Assembly: GCA_004353515.1 (NCBI GenBank)
Contig: SMNZ01000003.1
Span: 434,001-498,000 of the forward strand
Reading direction: 5' to 3'
From: Alteromonadaceae bacterium M269
GTDB taxonomy: Bacteria; Pseudomonadota; Gammaproteobacteria; Enterobacterales; Alteromonadaceae
Length of the DNA: 64,000 nt
Below the pieces are notes generated by a model, which had not been told where the DNA came from, did not search any database, and saw only the letters and a list, made by a program, of their open reading frames with translations. The position numbers and the translations under genes are program-made. Positions 52,096 through 61,452 of this stretch are shown here, piece by piece. Positions within the stretch are counted from its first letter, which is position 1, and each line of letters begins with the position of its first letter.

Positions 52096-53532
52096 TTATT
52101 TTTGTTTGAAACTCTCGTCGCCATTTTGCAAGTGAATGTCGCCATTTTCTGTTTGGGTAAATGCGAGCGTCGCTTCTGGATCTCCCTCGTATCGGTATAA
52201 CCACTTCGAGACGGGGATGAGTTTAGACCAAGTGTTACGGTTTTTTCTACGTATAAAAAGTACGTTGTTTTCTTGTTTTACTTCAACCGCTGAACGACGG
52301 GCACTCCTGAAACGATAAGTGGTTTTTTCATATTCTCCCACTAGCTTCGTTAAGTGCTCTGGTGTGACTTTGGCGATGACTGGAGATGCAGGTTTCTCAA
52401 GGTTTTCTATGAGCCACTGATTTAAGGCAGATTTAAAAGGTCTGAATATGTCGTGTCTAAATGCGTTGATAACGACAAAGTAGCCCCGTTTGCTTTCTTT
52501 GTTATACCCGAAGTGCGCTAAATAGCCGTCAGCATCTCCACCGTGCTGATAAATTCTGTGCCCTCTAAAGAGCTCACTTCTAATACCCAGACCGTAACCC
52601 AAAGTGAGACCTTGTTGTCCAGCTAGTGTTGTTTTAGGTGTTTCCATACGAAGAATACTTTCAGCACTTAGAAACGTTTTTCCTTCTACCACGCCGTTAT
52701 TAATCAATAGTTTTAGGAAGTGGGTCACGTCATTAGCTGTTGTATTTAAACCACCAAATGCGCGAAAAAGAGTATGCCAATAGGGAATGCGGGTTTTAAG
52801 ATCAGAATCATATCCGGCTACCAGTGAGTTCTCTAACTCCGGCGACCAATGTAATTGAGAATGGGACATGCCGAGTGCTTTTAGAATCTCGGTATTGAAC
52901 CAAGAGTCATAGTCTTGCTTAACAACTTTTTCTATAGCAGCAGATACGTATCCGGCACCGGCATTGGTGTAGCTTTTGTAATAACCCGGTTGCCAGTTAA
53001 CAACTCGTGCTTGGGGAGAAACTTTGAAGGCATCATCAAGTGACAGTGCTGTTGGATAGTTAAACTCTTTTCCCGTTAGATCTGTTAAGCCAGCGGTATG
53101 TTCTAGCATCATGGCGAGAGTAACAGGGGAGTTTTCGTAGGGATTTTCTAGCGGTAATGAAGGTAATAGTTTCTCGACACTTTGATTAAGTTGGAGCTTG
53201 TTTTGTTCGACCAGCTTCATCAATGCTATTGCAGTAAATGTTTTGGTAATTGAACCAATACGAACCGTGCTATCGGCTGTAACAGGCGTATCATCATTTA
53301 GGCTTTTCTTACCCATGCCACCTGTTGCGATGACTTTATCGCCTTCTACTAATGCATAGGCAACTGCCCCTACACGCGTTCTTTCTTTGATTGCGGCAAA
53401 CTGTTTAGCAAGGTTAGTTGGCATTGTTTGCGCCAATGCCTGTGCAGAGTGACTTGCTGAGATGAGCGGTAAAAGTGCGATGGAGATTGCTGCGATAGCA
53501 CTTTTAAACTGGGTAATACGTTTTGTTACCAA
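52096..53532 (-). CDS. Serine hydrolase of the beta-lactamase/class C type
   Basis: This 478-residue exported protein (signal peptide with ALLPLISASHSAQALA) has the SxxK motif SITKTF near residue 94 and a YKSYTNAGAGYV region (YxN-like) near 183. The C-terminal ~130 residues form a separate beta-rich domain. Such proteins include esterases, D-aminopeptidases and class C-like enzymes; true beta-lactamase activity is not implied. It stands alone; the flanking gaps of about 80-90 bases hold no gene. Confidence 0.82.
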   Translation of the reverse strand: MVTKRITQFKSAIAAISIALLPLISASHSAQALAQTMPTNLAKQFAAIKERTRVGAVAYALVEGDKVIATGGMGKKSLNDDTPVTADSTVRIGSITKTFTAIALMKLVEQNKLQLNQSVEKLLPSLPLENPYENSPVTLAMMLEHTAGLTDLTGKEFNYPTALSLDDAFKVSPQARVVNWQPGYYKSYTNAGAGYVSAAIEKVVKQDYDSWFNTEILKALGMSHSQLHWSPELENSLVAGYDSDLKTRIPYWHTLFRAFGGLNTTANDVTHFLKLLINNGVVEGKTFLSAESILRMETPKTTLAGQQGLTLGYGLGIRSELFRGHRIYQHGGDADGYLAHFGYNKESKRGYFVVINAFRHDIFRPFKSALNQWLIENLEKPASPVIAKVTPEHLTKLVGEYEKTTYRFRSARRSAVEVKQENNVLFIRRKNRNTWSKLIPVSKWLYRYEGDPEATLAFTQTENGDIHLQNGDESFKQK

Positions 53533-53621
53533 TACAGCGTCCTTCGGAACTTGGGGTATTTTAGTTCAATATATCGATAATAAAGCACCAGGCAACTAAT
53601 CTTAAATTTGCTGATATTCGG

Positions 53622-54500
53622 TTAGGTTGGCAAGTGCGTATATTTTTGTACAAAAGGTAGATAGAAGGCTAAAACATCGTCCGGTGCTTCGAGCTGCGGA
53701 TAATGGCCAATGTTATCCAGAATATGAATATTGTCTTGCGAGACTGTTTTTCTGAATTGGTTGGCGACTTCAATACCTGAAATACTATCCTGGGCTCCGA
53801 CTATTAATTGCATTGGGCAAATGGCTTGTCTTAGTGTTTCTTCCCAACGTTCTCCGTGAATCTGTCTTTCCTTTAAGTATTGAATAAGTTTGGGGAGTAT
53901 TCGTTTGCCTTGATGGGTATTGAGTAATGTCCAATATTCATTAATAAGTTCGTTGCTTGGTTGAGTGTCGGGGCCAAAAATAGCTTTTAGGTTTCGTGCC
54001 AGAGTCGATTTGTTAAATAGCTTTACGACGAACTTCCCGTAACGACTTAGCATAAGTCGTTGAGACAATTTGGGATGATTACTTTCACGAAATAGTCCGC
54101 CATTTAGGAAACATAGGGATTCGAAACTCACCTTGTGCTCAAGCTGCATACTTAGCATCTCCTGAACAACAGAAACACCATAGCTATAAGCCATGATATT
54201 TAGCTCTTGGATATCTCGCTGTTTCAACAGCTCATAGATCATCTCGGCTTGATGATGGGTTGTGTAATTGCCGTTTTCGGGTTTGTCGGAGTACCCATAG
54301 CCGAGCATATCTAAACACAAAACACGGAAGTGTTTGGTTAAAGTAGGGAATAGCTTGTGCCAATCCCATGAGGATGTCGGGAATCCATGAATCAGCAGTA
54401 GAGTTGTACCGGAGCCTTTATCGATCAGAAATATCTTGTTGCCTTTGTAAGTAACTCTTTCTCCTTGGTTAAACCATTGTTGTAAATTAGTCGTTGCCAT
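53622..54500 (-). CDS. Alpha/beta hydrolase
   Basis: This 292-residue protein has the alpha/beta hydrolase fold: LLLIHGFPTSSWDW near 33-46 (oxyanion HGFP), LCLDMLGYGYSDKP near 61-74, a nucleophile-elbow position AYSYGVSV near 105 (Ser in S-Y-G), and GHYPQLEAPDDVL with the catalytic His. The sequence is close to haloalkane dehalogenase/epoxide hydrolase-like enzymes, but its halide-binding residues could not be checked. It diverges from the GST-TetR-flavoprotein genes across a palindrome (54526-54537), so it is probably part of the same regulon. Confidence 0.85.
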   Translation of the reverse strand: MATTNLQQWFNQGERVTYKGNKIFLIDKGSGTTLLLIHGFPTSSWDWHKLFPTLTKHFRVLCLDMLGYGYSDKPENGNYTTHHQAEMIYELLKQRDIQELNIMAYSYGVSVVQEMLSMQLEHKVSFESLCFLNGGLFRESNHPKLSQRLMLSRYGKFVVKLFNKSTLARNLKAIFGPDTQPSNELINEYWTLLNTHQGKRILPKLIQYLKERQIHGERWEETLRQAICPMQLIVGAQDSISGIEVANQFRKTVSQDNIHILDNIGHYPQLEAPDDVLAFYLPFVQKYTHLPT

Positions 54501-54525
54501 TTCGAGTTATCCGCTATAATTTAGA

Positions 54526-54537
54526 TACCAATTGGTA
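54526..54537. promoter_or_regulatory. Palindrome TACCAATTGGTA, candidate TetR operator
   Basis: A perfect 12-bp palindrome lies in the gap between the divergent hydrolase and GST-like genes. It starts 6 bases after a TATAAT (54515-54520), which may be the -10 for the rightward genes. The TetR regulator at 55768 is the likely binder. Confidence 0.55.
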
Positions 54538-54576
54538 CCTATCTTATAACCAATAACAATCATTGGCGAGGCTTGT

Positions 54577-55764
54577 ATGGCAAAGCAGGAAGCAAAATTT
54601 GATTTGTATGTTTTTCATCGGTCGTATTTTTGTGGAAAGATGATGGCGTATATGCGCTATAAGCAGATCCCTTGTAATACTATCTACGCCACTTTGGATA
54701 AGCACGGCAGCGACATCGCTTCCAATACCGGGCTTCGCCAGATGCCCTGTGTCAGAACGCCTGAAGAACAGTGGTTACAAGATACAACACCTATGATGGA
54801 TTGGTTTGAAGAGCGTTTTCCGCAAGCTCCAGTCGTGCCTACAGATCCTGTTGTTGGGTTCTTAACTCGCTTATTAGAAGACTACGCAGATGAGTGGATG
54901 TGGCGCCCATCCATTTATTATCGTTGGCATACCAAAGAAGATCGAACACTCTATAAAAAGCTCTTTGTTGACGAACTCTTAGGTGGGTTTTGGGCAATAG
55001 GTGGGCCAGTGAGTTGGCTTGCTGGAAAGTTGGTTCATAGACACCAGGAAGAAAAGTTTTTATCAGGGGATGGCTTAACAAAAGCGAATCGCAAGCATGT
55101 GGAAGCGGTTTATATCAATACGCTTGACAGGTTAGAGACTATCTTCCAAAAACAACCTTATTTATTGGGGAGTCATCCATCTTTAGCGGACTTTGGTTTC
55201 TTTGGTTCTATGTTCTGGCATTTTAGTAATGATCCAACCTCTAATCGAATTATGCAGGAGAGAGCTCCGGGTGTTTATGAATGGGTGGCTCGATTGTGGA
55301 ATGCCACCTCAACTAAGCTGGGTGAAGTAAAATTTGACTATGTTGTAGGGCAAGTTCCTGAAGGCTGGGAACCTTTACTCAGAGATGCCTGCGAAGCTTA
55401 TCTTCCTTATCTTTCAGAAAATGCACAGCACTTTGAAAAGGGAAGCAAACGCTTCGACTGGAATGTTCAGGGCTTTCTCTATCCCGGTGTGCATGTGAGT
55501 CCTTATCGCGTGTGGTGTCGAGAACGACTCCAAGGATTCCTGAACGCATTATCCGAATCAGATCAAAATCGGGTGCGTGAGATTCTCGAGCCTATGGGAG
55601 GTTGGAAGCCTCTCACGTCGAATGCTCATATTCAGTCGAATTGGGACCCTGAAGGGATAGCTCCTTTATGCAAACCGCAAAAATTACCTTTAATGTATAA
55701 ATTAAAATCGCGTTTCACTGGCTCCAATCATGTGCGTACACGCCGTGCTTGGATGAAGGATTGA
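54577..55764 (+). CDS. Glutathione S-transferase-like protein with C-terminal extension
   Basis: This 395-residue protein has a GST N-terminal domain: LYVFHRSYFCGKMMAYMRYK, then GLRQMPCVRTPEEQWLQDT with a cis-Pro and TTPMMDWFEERFP. An all-helical C-terminal domain follows with LGSHPSLADFGFFGSMFWH. It is followed by an extra ~130 residues absent from standard GSTs. The first Cys/Ser position (YFCG) suggests thiol chemistry with glutathione. First gene of a rightward operon with TetR, flavoprotein, Fe-S protein and DsbA-like genes. A glutathione-dependent catabolic step is inferred. Confidence 0.8.
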   Translation: MAKQEAKFDLYVFHRSYFCGKMMAYMRYKQIPCNTIYATLDKHGSDIASNTGLRQMPCVRTPEEQWLQDTTPMMDWFEERFPQAPVVPTDPVVGFLTRLLEDYADEWMWRPSIYYRWHTKEDRTLYKKLFVDELLGGFWAIGGPVSWLAGKLVHRHQEEKFLSGDGLTKANRKHVEAVYINTLDRLETIFQKQPYLLGSHPSLADFGFFGSMFWHFSNDPTSNRIMQERAPGVYEWVARLWNATSTKLGEVKFDYVVGQVPEGWEPLLRDACEAYLPYLSENAQHFEKGSKRFDWNVQGFLYPGVHVSPYRVWCRERLQGFLNALSESDQNRVREILEPMGGWKPLTSNAHIQSNWDPEGIAPLCKPQKLPLMYKLKSRFTGSNHVRTRRAWMKD

Positions 55765-55767
55765 CTC

Positions 55768-56412
55768 GTGAGCGTAACAAATAAAGCGAAGAAATTGACA
55801 AAACTAACGCAACAACAGAGAAGTGAGATCAGTCGCAATAAGTTAATGAATGCAGCGACAGAGAGTCTGATTGAGATAGGTTATAGCCAGACCAGTATTC
55901 AAGAGATATGCAACAGAGCAGGTTTATCTAAAGGTGGGCTTTTCCGTCAGTTTTCGAGCCGTACAGCATTGATGGTCGCAACTTGTGAACAAATCTACAG
56001 AGACTTGCTTGCGTTATATAGGCAGCGCTTTGGTGAACTCGAAGAGGGGGCAGATCCGATAAAGTCGGGTTTAGTTCTTATTAGAGAGAATTTTGCGCAT
56101 CCAAAATTTCAAGCGGCTATGGAGCTTCAAGTCGCCGCCAGAACCGATCAAACCTTAGCTGAGGGCATTGCGCCTATCCTTAAGAACAATCATCAGGCTA
56201 TAGTCGAGTTATCTATTAGCTTGTTTCCTGAGCAAGCCAAAAGCCACCCCAGTTTTGAATCTATTATCGATAGCGTGGTCTTGATGTTCCAAGGCGAGGT
56301 CTTTGAATCGGGCCTTTATCGCAATGAAAATGACGAAAAAGCACGATTGGATTTTATGGAGCGTATTGTCAAATTCGAATTACTTGAGAGCGCTGCCAAT
56401 GCAAGTCGTTGA
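55768..56412 (+). CDS. TetR/AcrR-family regulator
   Basis: This 214-residue regulator has a TetR helix-turn-helix at residues ~20-66 (IEIGYSQTSIQEICNRAGLS then KGGLFRQFSSRTALMVATCE). The ligand domain is not specific. The GTG start at 55768 follows the GST-like stop by 3 bases. Its 3' end overlaps the flavoprotein start by 14 bases, so regulator and enzymes are co-transcribed. It probably represses the divergent hydrolase and this operon through the palindrome at 54526. The ligand is unknown. Confidence 0.86.
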   Translation: MSVTNKAKKLTKLTQQQRSEISRNKLMNAATESLIEIGYSQTSIQEICNRAGLSKGGLFRQFSSRTALMVATCEQIYRDLLALYRQRFGELEEGADPIKSGLVLIRENFAHPKFQAAMELQVAARTDQTLAEGIAPILKNNHQAIVELSISLFPEQAKSHPSFESIIDSVVLMFQGEVFESGLYRNENDEKARLDFMERIVKFELLESAANASR

Positions 56413-58285
56413 AAAGCAATATGATGTTGTCGTGGTTGGTTCAGGTGGTGCAGGAACTAGCGCGGCTGTCGCAGCACGTGATCAAGGATGTTCAGTACTA
56501 TTAGTCAGTAAAGATCCCATTAACTGCTCAGACAGCAAAATATCTGAAGGTATTGTTACGGTTAGAGGCAGTGAAACAGATAAAGATACGGAAACAGAAC
56601 TCAGCAGCAATATCAGAATTCAGGGTGATGATATTGGTCGGGCAGAGCATGCAAGGGCATTCGCTGAAGATTCACAAAGTGCGTATGAATGGATGCGACA
56701 ACAAGGGTTAAAACCACACTTTGATGAAAGTGGGAAAGCTAAAACACTGGGCATGGCAATGGGAGGGCATACCCAATCTCGTTCAATTGATCATGCTAAT
56801 GGTGGTTTGGACTATGCCCATGCATTGCGACAGGCGTTGACCGAAAAACAAAATGGACATCTGGATTATATGGAAGATGCTTGGTTCCTCGATCTTTATG
56901 TCCAAGAATCCGAGCAAAGAATAAGTGTTCAAGGTGGGTTGATTTATCACGCTGCTGATGGTGTTTTGGTGTCAGTTAAGGCTCAGGCTGTCGTTTTAGC
57001 TTGTGGTGGCATTGGTACCTTGTATTTCCCTCATACCGATACCATGCGGGGTAATACTGGGGATGCATATGCCATTGCTGCGCGAGCAGGTGCGAAGTTA
57101 GTGGATATGGAGCAGATTCAATTTATTCCCTTTGCCGCAGTTAATCCGCCGTCTCACCAAGGGTTGATCGTGGGTGAACCTGTCAGTGCCGGAGCCCTGG
57201 GCGTTATTCGTGATGCGACAGGTAAAGTTATTCTATCTGAGATTATGGCCAGAACGCGTGCCGAATGTGCTGCTGCGATCGCCCAGGCGGTTGAAGAGGG
57301 GAGAGGGACTGATCATGGCGGTTGTTATCTTGATTTAACCGATAATATTCAAGGTGCTAGCGCAGAGCCTTTTCGTTATGTGATGAAAACTAAGGCGGGT
57401 AGTTTGTTGAAAGTGGTTCGTGCATCCATGGGATCATCAGCGGCTCGATTTGAAGTTCCATGGGAAGTGAAGCCATCAGCCCATTATTGCATGGGAGGAA
57501 TCGCAACTGATGAGAATGGCCAAGTGTTTGATGCCAATAGTCAGCCTATCCATGGCTTATTGGCAGCTGGTCAAGCTTTAGGCGGACTCCACGGCAGCAA
57601 TAGATTGGGTTCAACATCCTTAGCAGAAGCCATTATTTTTGGTCGACGAGCTGGTTATCAAGCGGCTGTGAGTGCCCCTTTGAACTCGGGTTCTGATACT
57701 AATGAAAAGTCAGTTATTGAATATTACTTGTCTATGCTCGGTAGGGACGGAGAGTCTTACGGCATTGATATCACCCGAGCTTTACAAAAAGCGTGCTGGA
57801 AATTTATTGGACCTGCACGAAACGAAAAAGATATGTCCGAGCTAAAGGACAGTATTAGTCAGCGTGAACAACAGCTTGATGACTGCCATGTATCATCTTC
57901 TAAATACTTTAATCAAAGCTTTATTGATGTCGTTGAAGCCCGTAACTTACTTCAATGTGCAACTTTTATTGTTCAATCCGCATTAAGTCGCAAGCGTTCT
58001 TTAGGCGCTCATTTTCGAACAGATAGTCGCCCCGATAACTTGGGGAAAAGGCCTTTCTCTGTTCAATGTTTTTGGGAGAGCGAGGGACAATTAAAGATTG
58101 TTCACGAGGACCGAGAAGCTTCACCTGTCGGTGCGCGTATTAAATTGAGAATGCAGCAAGGCGGCAAGATTCTCATGTTGAAATTACTTCGCCACCTACC
58201 TTTAGGGCTGCGTGACAAAATCCTGATAAAGAAATACGCAGCCGCAGCTGGTGGATTGCCCAAGGAGAATGTCCATGAAGCTTAA
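56399..58285 (+). CDS. FAD-dependent fumarate reductase/succinate dehydrogenase-like flavoprotein
   Basis: This 628-residue flavoprotein has VVVVGSGGAGTSAAVAARDQ near 9-28 (FAD dinucleotide fold), SRSIDHANGGLDYAHAL near 123, and HYCMGGIATDENGQVFD, then GLLAAGQALGGLHGSNRLGS near 395-425. These are marks of the SdhA/FrdA/L-aspartate oxidase family. The C-terminal helical domain has the KRSLGAHFRTDSRP region, the acid-base Arg part of the family. Its start overlaps the TetR gene. It is paired with an Fe-S protein (58275) but no membrane anchor, so it is a soluble redox pair, and the acceptor and substrate are unknown. Confidence 0.85.
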   Translation: MQVVEKQYDVVVVGSGGAGTSAAVAARDQGCSVLLVSKDPINCSDSKISEGIVTVRGSETDKDTETELSSNIRIQGDDIGRAEHARAFAEDSQSAYEWMRQQGLKPHFDESGKAKTLGMAMGGHTQSRSIDHANGGLDYAHALRQALTEKQNGHLDYMEDAWFLDLYVQESEQRISVQGGLIYHAADGVLVSVKAQAVVLACGGIGTLYFPHTDTMRGNTGDAYAIAARAGAKLVDMEQIQFIPFAAVNPPSHQGLIVGEPVSAGALGVIRDATGKVILSEIMARTRAECAAAIAQAVEEGRGTDHGGCYLDLTDNIQGASAEPFRYVMKTKAGSLLKVVRASMGSSAARFEVPWEVKPSAHYCMGGIATDENGQVFDANSQPIHGLLAAGQALGGLHGSNRLGSTSLAEAIIFGRRAGYQAAVSAPLNSGSDTNEKSVIEYYLSMLGRDGESYGIDITRALQKACWKFIGPARNEKDMSELKDSISQREQQLDDCHVSSSKYFNQSFIDVVEARNLLQCATFIVQSALSRKRSLGAHFRTDSRPDNLGKRPFSVQCFWESEGQLKIVHEDREASPVGARIKLRMQQGGKILMLKLLRHLPLGLRDKILIKKYAAAAGGLPKENVHEA

Positions 58286-58985
58286 GTTAATGGTTATCAG
58301 GGAAGACAAAGTGGAATTAGAGAGTTTTGAGTACCAGCAACAGGTTATTGGTGAAAAGCCCGTTGTGTTAGACGTTTTGTTGCAGTATCAGGAAAATCAA
58401 AATAAGGATTATGCCTATCGCTACGGATGCCGGAATGGGCTTTGTGGTGTTTGTACTGTTGAAGTGAATGGTAAGCCTAAGCTGGCCTGCAAATGCAGGG
58501 TCGGTGAAGGTGATACCATAACGCCTCTCTCAACTTTGCCTGTGCTGTCTGATCTTGTTGTTTCACGCCAAGCTGTGAGTAAGCAGCTAGTTGAAAAACT
58601 CCCTGTCCCTCAAGGCACCGGACAAGATAACAATGCCGATAATACGGATTATCAGCGGCTCAATCGTTGTATTGAGTGTTATGCCTGTTTGCACGAATGC
58701 CCTATGCATGAAAAAAACGACCTTACTAATAGACAAGCAGATTATCTGTATGGGAACCCTTATAGCTTGTTGCGGATTCAACGTAATCTGGTAGACGCCA
58801 ATGCAACAGAGGAAGTGAAAGAAAAAAGCCTGAAGTTAGCTCGAGATTTAGGAATCGAAGCCTGTCGAGATTGTAAAGGGTGTCGTTGTGGTGTGGGTAT
58901 TAACCTGAAGAAAGATGTGATTCGTCCCTTGTTGTTCAGGTTGCCCAATGGTGAACCTGATAAAAGCATTGAGAAAGAGTATTAG
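58275..58985 (+). CDS. Fumarate reductase/succinate dehydrogenase-type iron-sulfur protein
   Basis: This 236-residue partner of the flavoprotein has an N-terminal [2Fe-2S] ferredoxin domain: YGCRNGLCGVCTVEVNG near 54-70 with a later Cys at KLACKC. Two further Cys clusters follow: CIECYACLHECPM near 132-144 and CRDCKGCRCGVG near 197-208. This suits the SdhB/FrdB pattern for [4Fe-4S] and [3Fe-4S] sites, though spacing differs from the canonical proteins. ATG 58275 is chosen because AAGGAG is 7 bases upstream. It overlaps the flavoprotein end by 11 bases. Confidence 0.85.
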   Translation: MKLKLMVIREDKVELESFEYQQQVIGEKPVVLDVLLQYQENQNKDYAYRYGCRNGLCGVCTVEVNGKPKLACKCRVGEGDTITPLSTLPVLSDLVVSRQAVSKQLVEKLPVPQGTGQDNNADNTDYQRLNRCIECYACLHECPMHEKNDLTNRQADYLYGNPYSLLRIQRNLVDANATEEVKEKSLKLARDLGIEACRDCKGCRCGVGINLKKDVIRPLLFRLPNGEPDKSIEKEY

Positions 58986-58997
58986 CTGGAGAAACCT

Positions 58998-60299
58998 ATG
59001 AGCAATCTAAGAAAAAATATAATGCCTTATGCAGCTAGGTTCTTATCCAGTGATTGGTTATTGAATACCAAGAGGCAAATCGCTGAGTTTAAGCGCAGCA
59101 TTTCGGGTAAAACTCATGAATTAGAAGTATTTATTGCTGCATCTGATCCCTACAGTTATTTATTGGTACAGGTACTGCCCGAATTGGTTTCGCGTTATAA
59201 GCTGGGACTTAGGTTAAGAGCTGTCAGGGATCTGCAAGAGGATATGTTTCCAGATTACCCTAAGTGGCAGGCAAACAGCCTGATTGATGCTGATAGGTTA
59301 GCCTCGCTTTATCAGTTGCGGTCCCCGCTTAAGTCGGGAGTTGGTACTGAACATTTGCCTGACATAACAATAGCTACTCAGTTGTTGTTAGCGATAGAAA
59401 ATGAGCAAGATGCCCTTGCTAAGACCCAACAAATCCTTAGTAACTATTGGTCAGGTATCCTTGATGAAAATTCTGAGAAACAGGATAGTGAGCAGCAACT
59501 AAATACCAATCAAGAGCGACTAAAAGCGTTAGGGCACTATTATCCAGCCATGACTCACTACGGGGGCGAATGGTACTGGGGAATTGATCGATTTGATCAT
59601 TTGGAGAAACGGCTCAATGAACTTGGTGTTGCAAATGGACATCCTCAGGTTCGATATGACCTGCAAACACGTAATTTCTGCTCACCACCTGTAACGTCTG
59701 GTGGTAGTGACAAGCCCTTAGAAATATTTTTTTCAGCGAGGAGTCCTTACTCTTACATTGGGCTACTTCAAGCCGAGAAACTGGCTAAACACTACGATAT
59801 TCCTTTCGTCGTCAAACCTGTTCTACCTATGATGATGCGAGGTATGTTCGTTCCCGATACGAAAAAGATGTACATCTTTCATGATACAAAACGTGAAGCG
59901 AAAAAGCTGGGGTTAGATTATGGTTTTGTCGCGGATCCGTTAGGGGAAGCGGTGGAGAATTGCTATAGCATTTATCCCTATGCTAAAACTCAAAATAAGG
60001 AAGTAGAATTTCTGCTCTCCTTTAGTCGAGCTGTGAACAGTGAAGGAATCCGAGCCGATCAAGAACAAGGTTTGGAAATAATTGTTGAACGCTGTGGACT
60101 AGATTGGCAGCAAGCAAAGCAATGTTTGGGCAGTCAAAACTGGCGAGATGAAGTTGAAAACAACTTTGCAGAATTACAGGGATTAGGGTTATGGGGAGTG
60201 CCTTGTTTCCGCTACGGAGATACCGTTGCTTGGGGGCAGGATAGACTGTGGTTAATTGAACAGGAGGTTATCGGAGAGCTTGGAATAGAGCCTCAATAA
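58998..60299 (+). CDS. DsbA-like protein with two HCCA-isomerase/kappa-GST-type domains
   Basis: This 433-residue protein has two thioredoxin-related domains of the 2-hydroxychromene-2-carboxylate isomerase/kappa GST family. The first starts with LEVFIAASDPYSYLLVQVL near residue 39; the second with LEIFFSARSPYSYIGLLQAE near 229. The S-P-Y-S-Y start of the second domain carries the Ser that activates glutathione, while the first has S-D-P-Y-S-Y. The C-terminal part (GLWGVPCFRYGD) closes domain two. It lies 12 bases after the Fe-S gene, ending the operon. Glutathione-dependent isomerisation of an aromatic breakdown product is the best guess. Confidence 0.78.
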   Translation: MSNLRKNIMPYAARFLSSDWLLNTKRQIAEFKRSISGKTHELEVFIAASDPYSYLLVQVLPELVSRYKLGLRLRAVRDLQEDMFPDYPKWQANSLIDADRLASLYQLRSPLKSGVGTEHLPDITIATQLLLAIENEQDALAKTQQILSNYWSGILDENSEKQDSEQQLNTNQERLKALGHYYPAMTHYGGEWYWGIDRFDHLEKRLNELGVANGHPQVRYDLQTRNFCSPPVTSGGSDKPLEIFFSARSPYSYIGLLQAEKLAKHYDIPFVVKPVLPMMMRGMFVPDTKKMYIFHDTKREAKKLGLDYGFVADPLGEAVENCYSIYPYAKTQNKEVEFLLSFSRAVNSEGIRADQEQGLEIIVERCGLDWQQAKQCLGSQNWRDEVENNFAELQGLGLWGVPCFRYGDTVAWGQDRLWLIEQEVIGELGIEPQ

Positions 60300-60375
60300 T
60301 AGAACGACATGTCTCAGGGAGCTAAATATAAGCTCTACTCAATGGTTATTGTGTGAAAGCAGCGGCTAATTCTAG

Positions 60376-61218
60376 TTAAGGTCGAACGGAAGGGGAAACC
60401 TCATAGACCCCGTTAGAACGAATATAAATGATTGCCTCTTCTTCTGAGGTGAGTTTATGTGTGAACTTTTCAGTTGAGCTGAAGTAGCTTCCAGGCATTA
60501 GGGGCATCGGTTGTGCTAACTCTAAAGATTTGTAGATAACACGTCCCGATATCACGATAGCTTTAAATTCATCTGTATCAATAGTGATATTCCCGTCAAA
60601 CCCGGCTGGCAACTTTAGTAATGAACCTCCCAATACACCATGGCTTATTCTTCCCCACAGTGTCGCTAATTCGGCACCTTGAAAGTTAACTGGTGCTAAA
60701 CTTTCATCGCTCAACCATACCAAATTAGAACGATGTAAGTTGATAGGCTTTTCTCCATTTTCAAACTTGTCGTGAGATGGTTTGACTAAATACGGGCCGC
60801 TGTCGATTTCTAAGTAGATTAAGTTCTTTTTAGATGCTGCAGCTGTAATGTGGTTAGCCCCTGCAGGTTGAGTCCAAAAAGAACTTGTCGGCATCCACAT
60901 TTCGCTCGATTCGGGCGTATCGTTATGCATCAAGCCTTCAATAACCACACCTCTATATAAAATATTGTGGATGTGTGGTGGAGATGAGAAACCTTCTTCA
61001 AACTTGACTAACATGCCTGTCGGCTCATTCAGAGTTCTATCTCCCCAAATGTTTGCAGCTCTTGGGCTTTTATCGCCTCTAAGGGGATTTAGTGCTCCCC
61101 ATTTAAGGTTACTTGCAGGTTTAACCGTCGATGATGTTTTTACATCGCCAGCAGTTATAACTGGAGAGAATAGATTACTTAACAATGTTAGGAATATGAG
61201 CTTCGAGCGTAGAGGCAT
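60376..61218 (-). CDS. DUF4437 cupin-like secreted protein
   Basis: This 280-residue protein has a signal peptide (MPLRSKLIFLTLLSNLFSPV, ITAG). It resembles DUF4437, a double-cupin family: KFEEGFSSPPHIHNILYRGVVIEG near 72-95 with the metal-binding His pair HIH, EMWMPTSSFWTQPAG, and a second cupin half after ~160 (GFDGNITIDTDEFKAIVISG). The role is unknown; cupins of this type may bind metal or small molecules. It stands alone, in the opposite direction to the operon before it. Confidence 0.78.
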   Translation of the reverse strand: MPLRSKLIFLTLLSNLFSPVITAGDVKTSSTVKPASNLKWGALNPLRGDKSPRAANIWGDRTLNEPTGMLVKFEEGFSSPPHIHNILYRGVVIEGLMHNDTPESSEMWMPTSSFWTQPAGANHITAAASKKNLIYLEIDSGPYLVKPSHDKFENGEKPINLHRSNLVWLSDESLAPVNFQGAELATLWGRISHGVLGGSLLKLPAGFDGNITIDTDEFKAIVISGRVIYKSLELAQPMPLMPGSYFSSTEKFTHKLTSEEEAIIYIRSNGVYEVSPSVRP

Positions 61219-61452
61219 ATGAATGAGAGTTGATATGGTAGCTTTGATTAAGTCCTTTATTTTATCGGCTTAAGGCGAAGAGAATACCCTCAAGTAAGGC
61301 GAAACAGTTTCAATAAATTATTGAAAGTCGCCTCTCTAAATTTATGTTAGCAAAATATAATAAATAATATTTATTGTTGAAAAACGTTTAACTTTCGAAC
61401 ACTATTTTGTGCTCTGAATCGAACTTTTATTGATGACAAAAAGGAAACTCCC

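Noticed and set aside
52096-53532. Antibiotic resistance by a class C beta-lactamase.
   Set aside because: Only the SxxK and YxN-like motifs of the broad serine hydrolase family are seen, with a C-terminal domain not found in AmpC; esterase or peptidase roles are just as likely.
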